A stretch of DNA of 64,000 bases from a virus (IMGVR_UViG_3300020172_001416:34788-98787); one strand, 5' to 3'; positions 26,460-36,014 are shown, numbered from the stretch's first letter. Numbers and translations: made by a program. Notes: generated by a model not told the origin, from the letters alone.

Positions 26460-27047
26460 ATGAAGAACCTATTAGTTGAATACAACGTTATCGAATACGG
26501 TAAAGACCTTCTAGTTGAAGCAGCCGATGTTACTAAGCCATTAATGTTAAAGAATGTACTTCTTCAACGTGCTGAAGCAAAGAATCAAAATGGGCGTATT
26601 TATCCTCGGGAAATTCTTTCGAGAGAAGCAGGACTATACAAAGAAAATTTCGTTGTACAACGCCGAGCACTTGGGGAACTCGACCATCCAGAAAGTCCAG
26701 TTGTTAACTTAAAGAATGTATGCTGTAACGTCACCGACCTTTGGTTTGAAGGTCAAGACGTTCGCGGAAATATCGAAATCCTTTCAACCCCATCTGGCAA
26801 TATCGTTCGTGAACTTATCAAGAACAATATTCGTCTCGGTGTCTCATCACGTGGTATGGGGTCAGTTCGTCAAATGGGCGAAAGTACGGTAGAAGTACAA
26901 GACGATTTCAGTCTCATCTGTTTCGATATCGTCAGTAACCCAAGTACTCACGGCGCTTTCATCAATGAAAACACTAAGAGTCAAATCATTACCCCATATT
27001 CACGTATCGATTCACTTGTATACGATTTCTTAAGTGAAGTAAAATGA
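26460..27047 (+). CDS. Prohead core protease (gp21-like)
   Basis: 195 residues from ATG 26460; the longer in-frame start at 26439 lies inside the previous gene. The herpes-assemblin-like fold is indicated by the catalytic His in LGELDHPES (H76) and Ser in RLGVSSRGMGS (S129 or S130). In T4 this enzyme cuts scaffold, capsid and internal proteins at [L/I]-x-E sites once the prohead is complete. It begins MKNLLVE, itself a possible self-processing site. Several proteins in this window carry matching sites near their N-termini. Confidence 0.9.
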   Translation: MKNLLVEYNVIEYGKDLLVEAADVTKPLMLKNVLLQRAEAKNQNGRIYPREILSREAGLYKENFVVQRRALGELDHPESPVVNLKNVCCNVTDLWFEGQDVRGNIEILSTPSGNIVRELIKNNIRLGVSSRGMGSVRQMGESTVEVQDDFSLICFDIVSNPSTHGAFINENTKSQIITPYSRIDSLVYDFLSEVK

Positions 27048-27610
27048 AATTAGCGAAGGAATTTGTTAAATTTACTGTAAAAGAATTAGGATTAAAATCA
27101 CTACCTAAGAGTATCAAATTCGAAGGTGATAATTATTCTGCTCAGTATTTAACATTTGGTACATACAACCCTTCTACCGATGAAGTTGTTGTTGTTAAGG
27201 GGCAACGACATCCCGTCGATGTTCTTCGTACATTAGCACATGAATTAGTTCATCACAAGCAACGTGAAGATGGTCAAGAATTAAATGGTGAAGATGGGTC
27301 AAATATTGAAAATGAAGCAAACGCAAAGGCTGGTGAATTGATGAGAAAGTTTAGAACAGTTCGCCCAGAAATATTTAATGTTGGTCCTTGGGGATTTCAT
27401 ACAAATATGGAAAACAATAAGATTGAGAAGATTTTACACGTTGCTAAGACGGGTGAACCAGAAAAGATTGATGAACAGTACGTTGATGGGTTTACCGCAA
27501 AATTATTGGTGACGGTGGCTCACAAACTTTCCCCAGAAAATAGAAAGAAGTTTTATAATGAATCGATTGGTGATATGGTCACCCTCGCATATAAATTAGT
27601 TACTCGGTAA
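27044..27610 (+). CDS. Putative zinc metallopeptidase (HExxH)
   Basis: 188 residues. The motif LAH66-E-L-V-H70-H is an HExxH zinc site, and a downstream NIENEANAKAGELM helix could supply the third ligand, as in ImmA/IrrE or SprT-like families. The upstream part (YNPSTDEVVVVKGQRH) looks like the strand before the active helix in those families. It overlaps the prohead-protease gene by ATGA, suggesting coupled translation and perhaps a role in head maturation. Substrate unknown. Confidence 0.65.
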   Translation: MKLAKEFVKFTVKELGLKSLPKSIKFEGDNYSAQYLTFGTYNPSTDEVVVVKGQRHPVDVLRTLAHELVHHKQREDGQELNGEDGSNIENEANAKAGELMRKFRTVRPEIFNVGPWGFHTNMENNKIEKILHVAKTGEPEKIDEQYVDGFTAKLLVTVAHKLSPENRKKFYNESIGDMVTLAYKLVTR

Positions 27611-27622
27611 AACGGAGGCAGT

Positions 27623-27838
27623 ATGTACGTTGAAGTAAAAGGCGATAAGCAGTCTGATTTAGAACGGGCCCTCCAACAATTCGTCAAGCAAGTTAAGCGG
27701 GCTGAATTAATGGAAGATTTAAAGAAGAAAGAGTTCTACTTAAAGAAATCTAAAAGACTTGAAAAGAAGAGTCAAGACGCGTTCCGTAGACGGAAACGGG
27801 AAGAGAGTAAGGCCCAGAAGAAGAATAATACATTCTAA
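27623..27838 (+). CDS. rpsU: Ribosomal protein bS21 homologue
   Basis: 71 residues, very basic. The N-terminal strand (MYVEVK), the ERALQQFVKQVKRAELMEDL helix, KKKEFYLKKS and the Arg/Lys-rich tail follow the bS21 pattern throughout, at the usual length. bS21 sits on the 30S platform near the anti-Shine-Dalgarno region. Phage bS21 genes are known and are thought to replace the host copy and favour phage mRNAs. A strong ribosome site (CGGAGG, 27613-27618) lies 4 nt before ATG. It is placed between the metallopeptidase and scaffold genes. Confidence 0.85.
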   Translation: MYVEVKGDKQSDLERALQQFVKQVKRAELMEDLKKKEFYLKKSKRLEKKSQDAFRRRKREESKAQKKNNTF

Positions 27839-27883
27839 CTAAAAAATGATGTTTTTAAGAAAACGTTAATATATATTTAAAGT

Positions 27884-27910
27884 ACACCTCATTTGGGGTG
27901 TGATTTTGTT
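27884..27910 (+). terminator. Possible terminator after bS21
   Basis: ACACCTC (27884-27890), ATTT loop, GGGGTGT (27895-27901) form a 7-bp stem with one G-T pair, followed by GATTTTGTT. Short T-run, so moderate strength. Confidence 0.5.
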
Positions 27911-27971
27911 GTATATATTACTTTGTAATGGCTCTGAATAGTCATTTTTATTCTCATAGGAGAGCACTTTT

Positions 27972-29183
27972 ATGGCAGAGTTCGAATTCACGAACAAGCT
28001 TTTAAGAGAAGCTATCGCAGACGCAGAAGCAGTTCGTCAAACTGCTATTGAAAATGCAAAGCTTTCATTAGAAGAAACGTTCACACCCCAAATTAAGTCT
28101 ATGATTTCTCGTAGACTTCGTGCCGAAGCAGAAGGCATGGAAGAACCAGAAGAAGAAAAAGAAGCACCAGAAGCAGAAAAGGAAGCTCCAAAGATGGCAG
28201 CTACCGCCGAACCAAAGATGGAAACTGCTAAGGAAATGGACGCACACGAAGCAGAACCAACTGGTAAGTCTGATATGCACCTCGCTACATCAGATATCGG
28301 CGCTTCTGACAACAAGGAACCTTCAGCAGCAGCATTTGATTCCGCAGAAGATGACCAAAGTGGTGAAGATGCAGGTGAAGGTGAAACCGATTGGTACGAA
28401 GATTGGACAGAAGCTGACTTCGACCTTGACGAAGTAATCAAGGAACTCGAAGAAGACATGAAGAAGATGTCAGGCGAAGAAGAAGACGAAGAAGATAAGG
28501 AAGAAGAAATGGCTGACGAAGCATATCCAGCAGAAGACCCAGAAGCTGGTGTTGAAAAGCCTGAAATTCCAGCAAAGACATCACATATCGGAACCGCAGA
28601 AGGCGCAGAAGATGCAGCCAATGTAAATACTTTCGTAACCGAACCATCAGATGTAAATAAGATGGAAGGTGAAGAAGGCGAAGAAATGAAAGGTCACGAA
28701 GAAGAAGGCGAAGAAGAAGAATTGGATTTAGAAGCAATCCTCAAGGAACTCGAAGCCGAAGATGAAATGGAAAAGAAATCATCTGAAAAAATGGCTTCCC
28801 TTGAAAAAGAACTTGCAGAATATCGTCAGGCTGTAAAGCTCCTACGAGGCAAGCTACATGAAGTAAATCTTCTCAACGCAAAACTCTTATATACCAACAA
28901 AATCTTCCGTAAGGAAGGTTTGACCACCGAACAAAAGGTGTCAGTCATTGAAAACTTTGACCGTGCAACCTCAGTTCGTGAAGTCAAGATGGTATACACA
29001 GTTCTTGTTGAAACATTAACTTCAACAGCAAAAACAATTAAGTCTACAAAGGCAACAAAGGTCGTTGCAGAAGGATTTGCAAGTAAGGCAACCCCAAGCA
29101 CCGCACCAAAGGCAGCAGCAATGGAAGTAATCTCAGAAAACTCCGTTGCAAAGCGCTTACAACAATTAGCAGGTCTTATCTAA
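27972..29183 (+). CDS. Prohead core scaffold protein (gp22-like)
   Basis: 403 residues, very acidic, with Glu-rich low-complexity segments between about 50 and 270, then coiled coil and the conserved-looking LNAKLLYTNKIFRKEGL and KVSVIENFDRA segments. It lies exactly where scaffolds lie, between protease and capsid genes. Near the C-terminus EVISENS gives an I-S-E site for the prohead protease. AGGAGAG precedes the ATG. The scaffold forms the core around which the capsid assembles and is then degraded. Confidence 0.85.
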   Translation: MAEFEFTNKLLREAIADAEAVRQTAIENAKLSLEETFTPQIKSMISRRLRAEAEGMEEPEEEKEAPEAEKEAPKMAATAEPKMETAKEMDAHEAEPTGKSDMHLATSDIGASDNKEPSAAAFDSAEDDQSGEDAGEGETDWYEDWTEADFDLDEVIKELEEDMKKMSGEEEDEEDKEEEMADEAYPAEDPEAGVEKPEIPAKTSHIGTAEGAEDAANVNTFVTEPSDVNKMEGEEGEEMKGHEEEGEEEELDLEAILKELEAEDEMEKKSSEKMASLEKELAEYRQAVKLLRGKLHEVNLLNAKLLYTNKIFRKEGLTTEQKVSVIENFDRATSVREVKMVYTVLVETLTSTAKTIKSTKATKVVAEGFASKATPSTAPKAAAMEVISENSVAKRLQQLAGLI

Positions 29184-29202
29184 CCTCATAGGAGAATAAC
29201 CA

Positions 29203-30774
29203 ATGTCCGACGTAATGAACCTTATCAGTGAAGCCGGTTCAGCACACAAGGTAATCACTGAAGAATCCCGCAAGTTAGCGGGCAAGTGGGAAAAGTCAGG
29301 CCTTCTCGAAGGCTTGAAGGGCGCAGACCGCCAAGGGATGGCAGTAATGCTTGAAAACCAAGCATCACAACTCCTCTCAGAAAACTCATACACCAACTCA
29401 GCAGGCACCTCAGGTGAACAATGGGCAGGTGTCGCACTTCCATTAGTCCGTAAGGTCTTCGGAAGTATCGCAAGTAAGAACTTCGTATCAGTCCAACCAA
29501 TGAACCTTCCTTCAGGACTTGTGTTCTACATGGACTTCAAGTACGGCAACTCAGTAAACGGAAAGGTCGCTGGTCAATCACTCTACGGTAGTGGTTCAAG
29601 TAACCTCTTCACCTCATTCGGTAACCAAGATGCAGGTGGCCTCTACGACGCAGGTGCTTTCGGTTACTCACTCAATGACGTAAGTACAACCATCGTAGCA
29701 GTTGCATCTGCATCAGTAAGTTGGGCAGACGTTAACTACAACAACTTGTACAACACCGCATCATTGACCAAGTACGTAGTACCAGCAGCATCAGCATCAG
29801 CTGGTGACTTCTTAGCAGTACGTGCCTTCTCAATCACCGGTTCAGGAATTGACTTCGCAACTCGAGTTCTCCCAGAATTCACCAAGTACGACGGAACCAA
29901 CATCACCTTCGTTGTTGGAACCACCACCGCAGGTTCAGCAACCACCCTCAAGTACGTCAAGCAACCAACCGACACCACCCGTGGTGACTTTGAAGATCGT
30001 GATGGTTCAAGTGACTTAGTAATCCCACAAATCGACTTAGAACTTAAGTCAGAAACAATCGTTGCTAAGACACGTAAGTTAAAGGCAGTCTGGTCACCAG
30101 AACTTGCACAAGACTTGAACGCTTACCACAGTGTTGATGCAGAAGCTGAATTAACAGCAATGTTAAGTGACTACATCTCAACTGAAATCGACCTCGAAAT
30201 CGTTGATATGTTAATCCAAGCAGCTCCAACTCAAACCACTGAATTCTGGTCAGCAGACATTGGTAAGGTATGGAATGGTTCAGCATTCGCAGCTTCCTCA
30301 TTCACTGGAACTGCATGGACCAACATGACCTGGTTCCAAACACTCGGTCAAAAGATGCAAAAGGTCAGTAACAAGATTCACCAACTCACCATGCGTGGTG
30401 GTGCAAACTTTGCAGTATGTTCACCAACCGTCGCAACAATCCTTGAAACCATCCCAGGCTTTATGGCTGGAACCGATGGTGACAAGATGGAATTCGCAAG
30501 TGGCGTAAGTAAGGTTGGTTCATTCCAAAACCGCTTCACCATCTACAAGAACCCATACATGAAGGAAAATGTATTGTTAATGGGCTTCCGTGGAAGTAAC
30601 TTCCTTGAAACTGGTGCAGTCTACGCTCCATACATCCCACTCGTATTAACACCATTGGTCTATGACCCAAATAACTTCACCCCACGCCGTGGTGTGATGA
30701 CCCGTTATGCGAAGAAGGTTGTACGTCCAGAATTCTTCGGTAAGATTTACATCGACGGATTAAGCTTAATCTAA
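29203..30774 (+). CDS. Major capsid protein (gp23-like)
   Basis: 523 residues, HK97-fold T4-type capsid protein: an N-terminal region with MNLISEAGSA, ESRKLAGKWEKSGLL, then LPLVRKVFGSIASKNFVSVQPMN. A candidate maturation site LLSE60/N61 lies close to where T4 gp23 is cut (after residue 65). Codon choice is strongly biased to C-ending codons (TTC, AAC, TAC, GAC), unlike the flanking genes, as expected for the most highly expressed product. The ribosome site is TAGGAG. A strong terminator follows. Confidence 0.95.
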   Translation: MSDVMNLISEAGSAHKVITEESRKLAGKWEKSGLLEGLKGADRQGMAVMLENQASQLLSENSYTNSAGTSGEQWAGVALPLVRKVFGSIASKNFVSVQPMNLPSGLVFYMDFKYGNSVNGKVAGQSLYGSGSSNLFTSFGNQDAGGLYDAGAFGYSLNDVSTTIVAVASASVSWADVNYNNLYNTASLTKYVVPAASASAGDFLAVRAFSITGSGIDFATRVLPEFTKYDGTNITFVVGTTTAGSATTLKYVKQPTDTTRGDFEDRDGSSDLVIPQIDLELKSETIVAKTRKLKAVWSPELAQDLNAYHSVDAEAELTAMLSDYISTEIDLEIVDMLIQAAPTQTTEFWSADIGKVWNGSAFAASSFTGTAWTNMTWFQTLGQKMQKVSNKIHQLTMRGGANFAVCSPTVATILETIPGFMAGTDGDKMEFASGVSKVGSFQNRFTIYKNPYMKENVLLMGFRGSNFLETGAVYAPYIPLVLTPLVYDPNNFTPRRGVMTRYAKKVVRPEFFGKIYIDGLSLI

Positions 30775-30799
30775 TCTTAGATTAACGGGATAATAAATT

Positions 30800-30824
30800 G
30801 GGTGGCCGAAAGGTCACCCTTTTT
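30800..30824 (+). terminator. Rho-independent terminator after the capsid gene
   Basis: GGGTGGCC, GAAA loop, GGTCACCC (one G-T pair in an 8-bp stem), then TTTTT. The C-GAAA-G closing is a stable tetraloop. Confidence 0.9.
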
Positions 30825-30865
30825 ATTTTCTGTGCCTCAAAAATACAACTTAATGATTAAATAAA

Positions 30866-30875
30866 ACTATTTATT
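30866..30875 (+). promoter_or_regulatory. Putative late-promoter box
   Basis: ACTATTTATT, 24 nt before the 30900 start and just after the capsid terminator, so it restarts transcription for the neck genes. Confidence 0.55.
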
Positions 30876-30899
30876 ACTAGTCCCTATTTAGAGAGAATT

Positions 30900-32054
30900 A
30901 TGGAAACACAAGAACCAATTTTTTACGATGGTGTTCCTAGAAGTCCAGTGGGTATTACTCCATTTGGATTCTTTGATAGTGATTCCCAATTTCAAACAGA
31001 TGCCCCAAGAGCAGCCGAATTCGTTGCTAGAAAGTTAGGATATCCTGTTGTAGAAGTGGAACTACTTGACAAGCAAATTTATGCTTGTTTTGAAGAAGCT
31101 ATTACGACTTATGGAAATCAAGTCAATCAATTTAATGCGCGTGAATATATGATGACGTTGCAAGGCGCAACGACAGCTACTAGCGCAACTCAACGAAATA
31201 TTATTGGGTCACCAATTCCTCAATTAATCAATATTGCAAATGACTACGGCGTTGAAGCACAGTCCGGCGGAAATGTTGAAGTAAAGCGTGGGTGGATTTC
31301 TGCATCTATTTCAACTCAATCATACGACTTAAAATCACTGTGGGCAGACCCATATGAAAGTGGCTCAGCGATTGAAATTCGTCGGGTTTATCACTACATG
31401 CCTTCAGCCGTCGCACGTTACTATGACCCATTTGCAACTACTGGTCTTGGATTGACTAATTTGATGGCAGAATTCGGATTTGACGGATACTCACCGCCAG
31501 TCACATTCGTGATGATGCCTGCATATGAAGATTTACTTCGTATTCAAGCAATTGAAATTAATGACATGATTCGTAAGAGTCAATATGGATTTGAAATTTC
31601 AAATAATATTATTAAGTTCTCACCGATATTTAAGCGCGATTCAATTGTCTACTTTGATTATATTGTAAAAAGTGATAAGAAAGCAAATCTATTACAATCT
31701 GGAAGTAACATTGCTAGTGACCTTTCAAATGTTCCATATACTCACATATCGTATACCAAAACAAATGATATGTCTCGTACGTGGATATTTAAGTATACAC
31801 TGGCGTTAGCAAAAGAACTCCTTGGTATCATTCGTTCCAAGTTTGAAAATATCCCATACCCAGATGGACAAATTCGTTTAGACGGGGAAATTCTTCGCAG
31901 AGAAGCAGTGGCAGAAAAGGAAGCATTGATTAAAGAACTTAGAGAAACCCTTGAAGAAACTGGGCTCCAAGCTCAAATGAAAAAGCAAGCTGAAAATTCT
32001 AAGGCAATGCAAGAAACATTCCGTAATGTTCCAACTCTTATTTACATAGGTTAA
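30900..32054 (+). CDS. Neck/head-completion protein (gp13-like)
   Basis: 384 residues. The segment LGYPVVEVELLDKQIYACFEEAI and the following YGNQVNQFNAREYM are typical of the T4-like neck protein that caps the portal after packaging. The C-terminus is a charged coiled coil. Position after the capsid gene and before gp14/gp15-like genes agrees. It is longer than T4 gp13 (309). The exact T4 number is inferred mainly from order. Confidence 0.7.
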   Translation: METQEPIFYDGVPRSPVGITPFGFFDSDSQFQTDAPRAAEFVARKLGYPVVEVELLDKQIYACFEEAITTYGNQVNQFNAREYMMTLQGATTATSATQRNIIGSPIPQLINIANDYGVEAQSGGNVEVKRGWISASISTQSYDLKSLWADPYESGSAIEIRRVYHYMPSAVARYYDPFATTGLGLTNLMAEFGFDGYSPPVTFVMMPAYEDLLRIQAIEINDMIRKSQYGFEISNNIIKFSPIFKRDSIVYFDYIVKSDKKANLLQSGSNIASDLSNVPYTHISYTKTNDMSRTWIFKYTLALAKELLGIIRSKFENIPYPDGQIRLDGEILRREAVAEKEALIKELRETLEETGLQAQMKKQAENSKAMQETFRNVPTLIYIG

Positions 32055-32057
32055 TAA

Positions 32058-32516
32058 ATGGCACGCTTCGTTACACAACGTGACTTTGAATTTATTCAAC
32101 ACATTACTCGGGAATTAATTGACGAGACAATGGATGTTGCCGTTATTTTATATAAGATTGTCGTGGCGTCTGCTAGAGTAAACATTTACGGAGAAAGTTC
32201 AGCTAAGCCACGATATACTCCCGTTAAAGTAAATGCGATTGTCAAATATGATAAGAACATAGTTAACAATGATGATGGCTTTGGAATAAACCAACGACAA
32301 CAAGTTGAGTTCAGATTCGCTCGTCGTATGCTACAAGAGGTAAGTACATATCCAGAAATTGGCGATGTCATCGGATATAATAATCATTATTATGAAGTCA
32401 ATAACATTACAGAAACTCAATTAATTGCAGGAAAGCCTGGTTTTAATACCGCAGTTATTTGTATCGCTCACCTCACTCGTCGTACAAGTATTGACATTGA
32501 AGAGGCTCAAGTATGA
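32058..32516 (+). CDS. Neck protein (gp14-like)
   Basis: 152 residues. Mixed alpha/beta, with VNIYGESSAKPRYTPVKVNAIV and PEIGDVIGYNNHYYEVNNI, a small beta-barrel pattern common in head-tail connector proteins. It sits 3 nt after the gp13-like gene and overlaps the gp15-like gene by ATGA. Shorter than T4 gp14 (256). Assigned by order and pattern. Confidence 0.65.
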   Translation: MARFVTQRDFEFIQHITRELIDETMDVAVILYKIVVASARVNIYGESSAKPRYTPVKVNAIVKYDKNIVNNDDGFGINQRQQVEFRFARRMLQEVSTYPEIGDVIGYNNHYYEVNNITETQLIAGKPGFNTAVICIAHLTRRTSIDIEEAQV

Positions 32517-33292
32517 CAGATGAAACTAAGATTGTAAACGACAATCAACAATCACCACGGCTACAAAATCGAGCAGACGATACGCAAACTACTGCTCCAC
32601 CAATATCAGTTACCTTATATACGATAGATAATGCTATTCTAAAGTATATGTCTGAACGTATTAAGCCGATAGTGACCCAACAAAATGTTCAAGTACGTGT
32701 GCCGATAATTTATGGCAGTCCTGAACGTTGGAAGTCTGCACAAAAAGACGGAGTATTACGTGATTCTATTGGAAAGATTCAACTTCCAATCATCATGCTT
32801 CGCCGCACGGCGATGAATAAACAAACAGAAATCAACTCTGCGGTCAACAAATACTATGACCGTACATTTTATACTGGTTGGAATCGTAGAACACCATATG
32901 ACCAGTTTAGTGTAGCAAATAAAATAGTTCCAAGCCGGGAATATTATAATACGACAGCAGCCCCAGATTATTATCAAATAACATATCGCTGTATGGTATG
33001 GACCGAATATATGGAACAAATGAATTCTATCGTAGAAAATATCTCATTCGAAAGTGATGAATTCTGGGGAGAACCAAATCAGTATAAATTCCGTACTATT
33101 ATTAAGTCGTTTGAGCCAGTCACAGAATTGCCTAACGATGCGGATAGAGTAGTCAGAACACAATTCGATATGACCGTATACGCATATCTCCTTCCAGAAA
33201 CACAACTTAATGCTGGATTAAACAGAGGATTATTGACTAAGAAGCGATACGGGGTCAAAAAAGTGGTCACTTTTAGTGAAATAGAAGGATAA
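32513..33292 (+). CDS. Tail sheath stabiliser/completion protein (gp15-like)
   Basis: 259 residues, close to T4 gp15 (272). VPIIYGSPERWKSAQKDG and LPIIMLRRTAM are recognisable gp15 segments, and EYMEQMNSIVENI lies at the expected place. The protein forms the hexameric ring that ends the tail and joins it to the neck. It follows the gp14-like gene with ATGA overlap. Confidence 0.8.
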   Translation: MTDETKIVNDNQQSPRLQNRADDTQTTAPPISVTLYTIDNAILKYMSERIKPIVTQQNVQVRVPIIYGSPERWKSAQKDGVLRDSIGKIQLPIIMLRRTAMNKQTEINSAVNKYYDRTFYTGWNRRTPYDQFSVANKIVPSREYYNTTAAPDYYQITYRCMVWTEYMEQMNSIVENISFESDEFWGEPNQYKFRTIIKSFEPVTELPNDADRVVRTQFDMTVYAYLLPETQLNAGLNRGLLTKKRYGVKKVVTFSEIEG

Positions 33293-33317
33293 TAATTGAT
33301 GTTTAGGTAAAAAAACA

Positions 33318-33328
33318 GATATTTATAA
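33318..33328 (+). promoter_or_regulatory. Putative late-promoter box
   Basis: GATATTTATAA, 31 nt before the 33360 start; precedes the coiled-coil protein and the sheath gene. Confidence 0.55.
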
Positions 33329-33359
33329 TACGAGTTGTATTATACTCCAAGAGGTTATT

Positions 33360-33626
33360 ATGGCGGAAATTACCAAGGAAGAATTGGAAGAAATTAGTGT
33401 TTTGCGTAACAAACTCGCATCGGTAGTCTCTGACGCCGGACAGCTAACATTACAGATTCAGCTGCTCCAATCAGATATCGCAGAACTGAATGACAAGCTT
33501 GGTGAACAAACCAAACTATTTAAAAGTCTACTCGAAGAAGAACAAACATTAATTAAACGGTTATCAGACAAGTATGGTGCTGGGTCGATTAATTTTGAAA
33601 CCGGCGAATTTACATCAGAGAAATAA
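33360..33626 (+). CDS. Small coiled-coil protein upstream of sheath
   Basis: 88 residues, nearly all heptad-type coiled coil (LTLQIQLLQSDIAELNDKL), ending in GAGSINFETGEF. Such short coiled-coil genes are common near tail genes of T4-like phages. GAGG precedes the ATG. Function unknown; possible assembly factor. Confidence 0.6.
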   Translation: MAEITKEELEEISVLRNKLASVVSDAGQLTLQIQLLQSDIAELNDKLGEQTKLFKSLLEEEQTLIKRLSDKYGAGSINFETGEFTSEK

Positions 33627-33650
33627 CAAATTTAGTTTGGAGAATACCGT

Positions 33651-35957
33651 ATGGCAGAAAGAATCGTGTCGCCTGGTGTCTTTACACAAGAACGCGACCA
33701 AACATTCCTCGCACAAGGAGTAGCTGAAATTGGTGCGGCATTTGTTGGTCCAACCACAAAAGGACCAGCATTTATCCCGACCACAGTGCAAGGCATCGAC
33801 GGGTTCGTAACTAACTTCGGTGAACCTGACGGCACTTCTTATATGGGATATACCGTTAAGAACTACTTGCAAGAAGCAGGTAGTGCTACAGTTGTTCGTG
33901 TTCTTGGACTAGGTGGATATCTTACCACCGCATCAACAATCTACGCTACCGGTTCATCGGGTAGTAAGATTTTTGCAGTGCTTCATCCAACCGTATCAGG
34001 AAGTACGATTACAAGTGCAACCGCTACTGGTGGTGCAACGAGTTTCAATTTACTCGTCAGTAGTTCTGGTAATAAGAATGTTTCAGCAAGTGCACTAAGT
34101 TCTACTGAAACTAGTACATCATTCATTAGTTCATATTTTGGAACTAACCCACAAAATGGTGACTCAACCCTTCCAGGGTATGTATACGCAGTGTTCCCAG
34201 ACGCAATTGCTCAAGCTGGTGCAAACGTTACAATGACTGCAACCACTTCGACCTTGAGTCTTCTTACTCAATATAATAACGCAACTACCCCATGGATTCG
34301 TTCACAAACCATCGGTAGTTCAAAGTATAATCTCTTTAAGGTTCATACTTTAAGTGACGGTACTGGTGCAAACAAGGAAGTAAAGATTTCTATCACTGGT
34401 ATCTCACCAAGTATCGACCCAGATAGTGACTTTGGTTCATTCTCACTTCTTGTACGTGATTTTAATGACACCGATAAGTCACCAAACGTACTTGAAAGTT
34501 TCAACAACTTAAATCTTGACCCAACCAGTCCAAATTATATCGCACGTGTAATTGGAAACAGTGTTCCAACTTACAATTCAACAACACTTGAAACAAATTA
34601 CGAAGGTGACTTTGTAAATAATTCAAAGTATATTCGTATCGAAATGAGTGCAGACGTAATTCCAGATAATTCAGTTCCATATGGATTTGCTCAACTAAAT
34701 TCAACTGTATCTGGTTCTTCTGGAGAATTTGCAACGGGGTCATTCGTCAACAGTCGTTGGACCAGTGGAAGTACTCCTGGGTATGTAGCATCTAACGCTG
34801 TTGGTCCAAACACCAATTACTACGGATTTGATTTCTCAAACACCACTAGTCTTTCATATCTTGGACCACTCGTAGGAAATAACGTTGTTGGATCTGAATT
34901 CAATATCGAAAACCTAGCAAGTAATGAAGTTGGTGGTTCGGCAATTTCTCTTACCAACCGTGACCACGTAACATATCGTCGCTTCTCTGTTCCATTTCAA
35001 GGTGGATTTGATGGATTCAAGCCAAACCGCTACATCGCATTGGGTGGGTCAATCACCGCAACAAATAGTCAAGGATTCAACCTTTCAAACGCAGCAGCAT
35101 CTGGTTCAGTTGAATTTAAGAGAGCACTAAATCAATTAAGTAATCCAGATAGAGTAGATTTCAATCTCTTAGCAATTCCAGGAGCAATTTACTCACAACA
35201 CAGTTATGTAGTACAAACTGGCATTGACCTTTGTGAATCCCGCGGTGATTGCTTCTACATCGCTGACCTTGATACACTTGATGCAACACTTTCATCAGTT
35301 ACTACTCAAGCTGAACTCCTTGACACAAATTATGCAGCAGCATACTATCCTTGGGTTCGTGTACTAGACGATATCACTGGTAAGTTTATCTGGGCTCCAC
35401 CATCTGTGGTTCTCCCAGAAGTATACGCATACTCTGACCAACAAGGCGCAGAATGGTTCGCACCAGCAGGATTGAATCGTGGTGGTATCCCAGGCGCAGT
35501 TGGTGTCAAGACTCGTTTGAACCAAGCACAACGTGATGAATTATACGAATCAAAGGTCAATCCAATCGCACAGTTCCCAGGACAAGGTATCTGTGTTTGG
35601 GGTCAAAAGACATTACAACGTAGAGCATCAGCACTTGACCGCGTAAACGTTCGTCGCTTACTTATCACTGTCAAGAAGTATATCGCAAGTTCAGCACGTT
35701 ACTTGGTATTCGAACAAAATACCGAAGCAACACGTACTCGCTTCTTGAACATCGTCAACCCATACCTCGCAGGTATCCAACAACGTTCTGGGTTGACCGC
35801 ATTCCGTGTGGTAATGGATGAAACCAATAATACACCAGACATCATTGACCGCAACATCTTGGCTGGTGCAATCTATCTCCAACCAACCCGTACCGCAGAA
35901 TTCATCAAGTTGGACTTCAACATTCTCCCAACTGGTGCAACCTTCGATACCATCTAA
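33651..35957 (+). CDS. Tail sheath protein (gp18-like)
   Basis: 768 residues. The start (SPGVFTQERDQTF) and GPTTKGPAFIP with FGEPD are hallmark sheath sequences; the C-terminal domain contains GVKTRLNQAQRDELYESKVNPI and VRRLLITVKKYI, the conserved sheath core that provides the inter-subunit strands. The middle (about 100-380) is Ser/Thr-rich beta, a variable surface insertion, making it somewhat longer than T4 gp18 (659). Contraction of this sheath drives the tube through the envelope. Confidence 0.95.
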   Translation: MAERIVSPGVFTQERDQTFLAQGVAEIGAAFVGPTTKGPAFIPTTVQGIDGFVTNFGEPDGTSYMGYTVKNYLQEAGSATVVRVLGLGGYLTTASTIYATGSSGSKIFAVLHPTVSGSTITSATATGGATSFNLLVSSSGNKNVSASALSSTETSTSFISSYFGTNPQNGDSTLPGYVYAVFPDAIAQAGANVTMTATTSTLSLLTQYNNATTPWIRSQTIGSSKYNLFKVHTLSDGTGANKEVKISITGISPSIDPDSDFGSFSLLVRDFNDTDKSPNVLESFNNLNLDPTSPNYIARVIGNSVPTYNSTTLETNYEGDFVNNSKYIRIEMSADVIPDNSVPYGFAQLNSTVSGSSGEFATGSFVNSRWTSGSTPGYVASNAVGPNTNYYGFDFSNTTSLSYLGPLVGNNVVGSEFNIENLASNEVGGSAISLTNRDHVTYRRFSVPFQGGFDGFKPNRYIALGGSITATNSQGFNLSNAAASGSVEFKRALNQLSNPDRVDFNLLAIPGAIYSQHSYVVQTGIDLCESRGDCFYIADLDTLDATLSSVTTQAELLDTNYAAAYYPWVRVLDDITGKFIWAPPSVVLPEVYAYSDQQGAEWFAPAGLNRGGIPGAVGVKTRLNQAQRDELYESKVNPIAQFPGQGICVWGQKTLQRRASALDRVNVRRLLITVKKYIASSARYLVFEQNTEATRTRFLNIVNPYLAGIQQRSGLTAFRVVMDETNNTPDIIDRNILAGAIYLQPTRTAEFIKLDFNILPTGATFDTI

Positions 35958-35975
35958 TCAGTTTTTTCAATAACA

Positions 35976-35985
35976 ACTATTTATT
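35976..35985 (+). promoter_or_regulatory. Putative late-promoter box
   Basis: ACTATTTATT, 29 nt before the tail-tube start at 36015; identical in its ten bases to the box at 30866. Confidence 0.55.
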
Positions 35986-36014
35986 AAAGTACCAATCTAT
36001 ATTTGGAGAGCCAT

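Noticed and set aside
28037-28737. Reverse-strand open frames opposite the scaffold gene
   Set aside because: GAA-rich coding sequence lacks stops on the complement; products are Ser/Leu low complexity with no family features.
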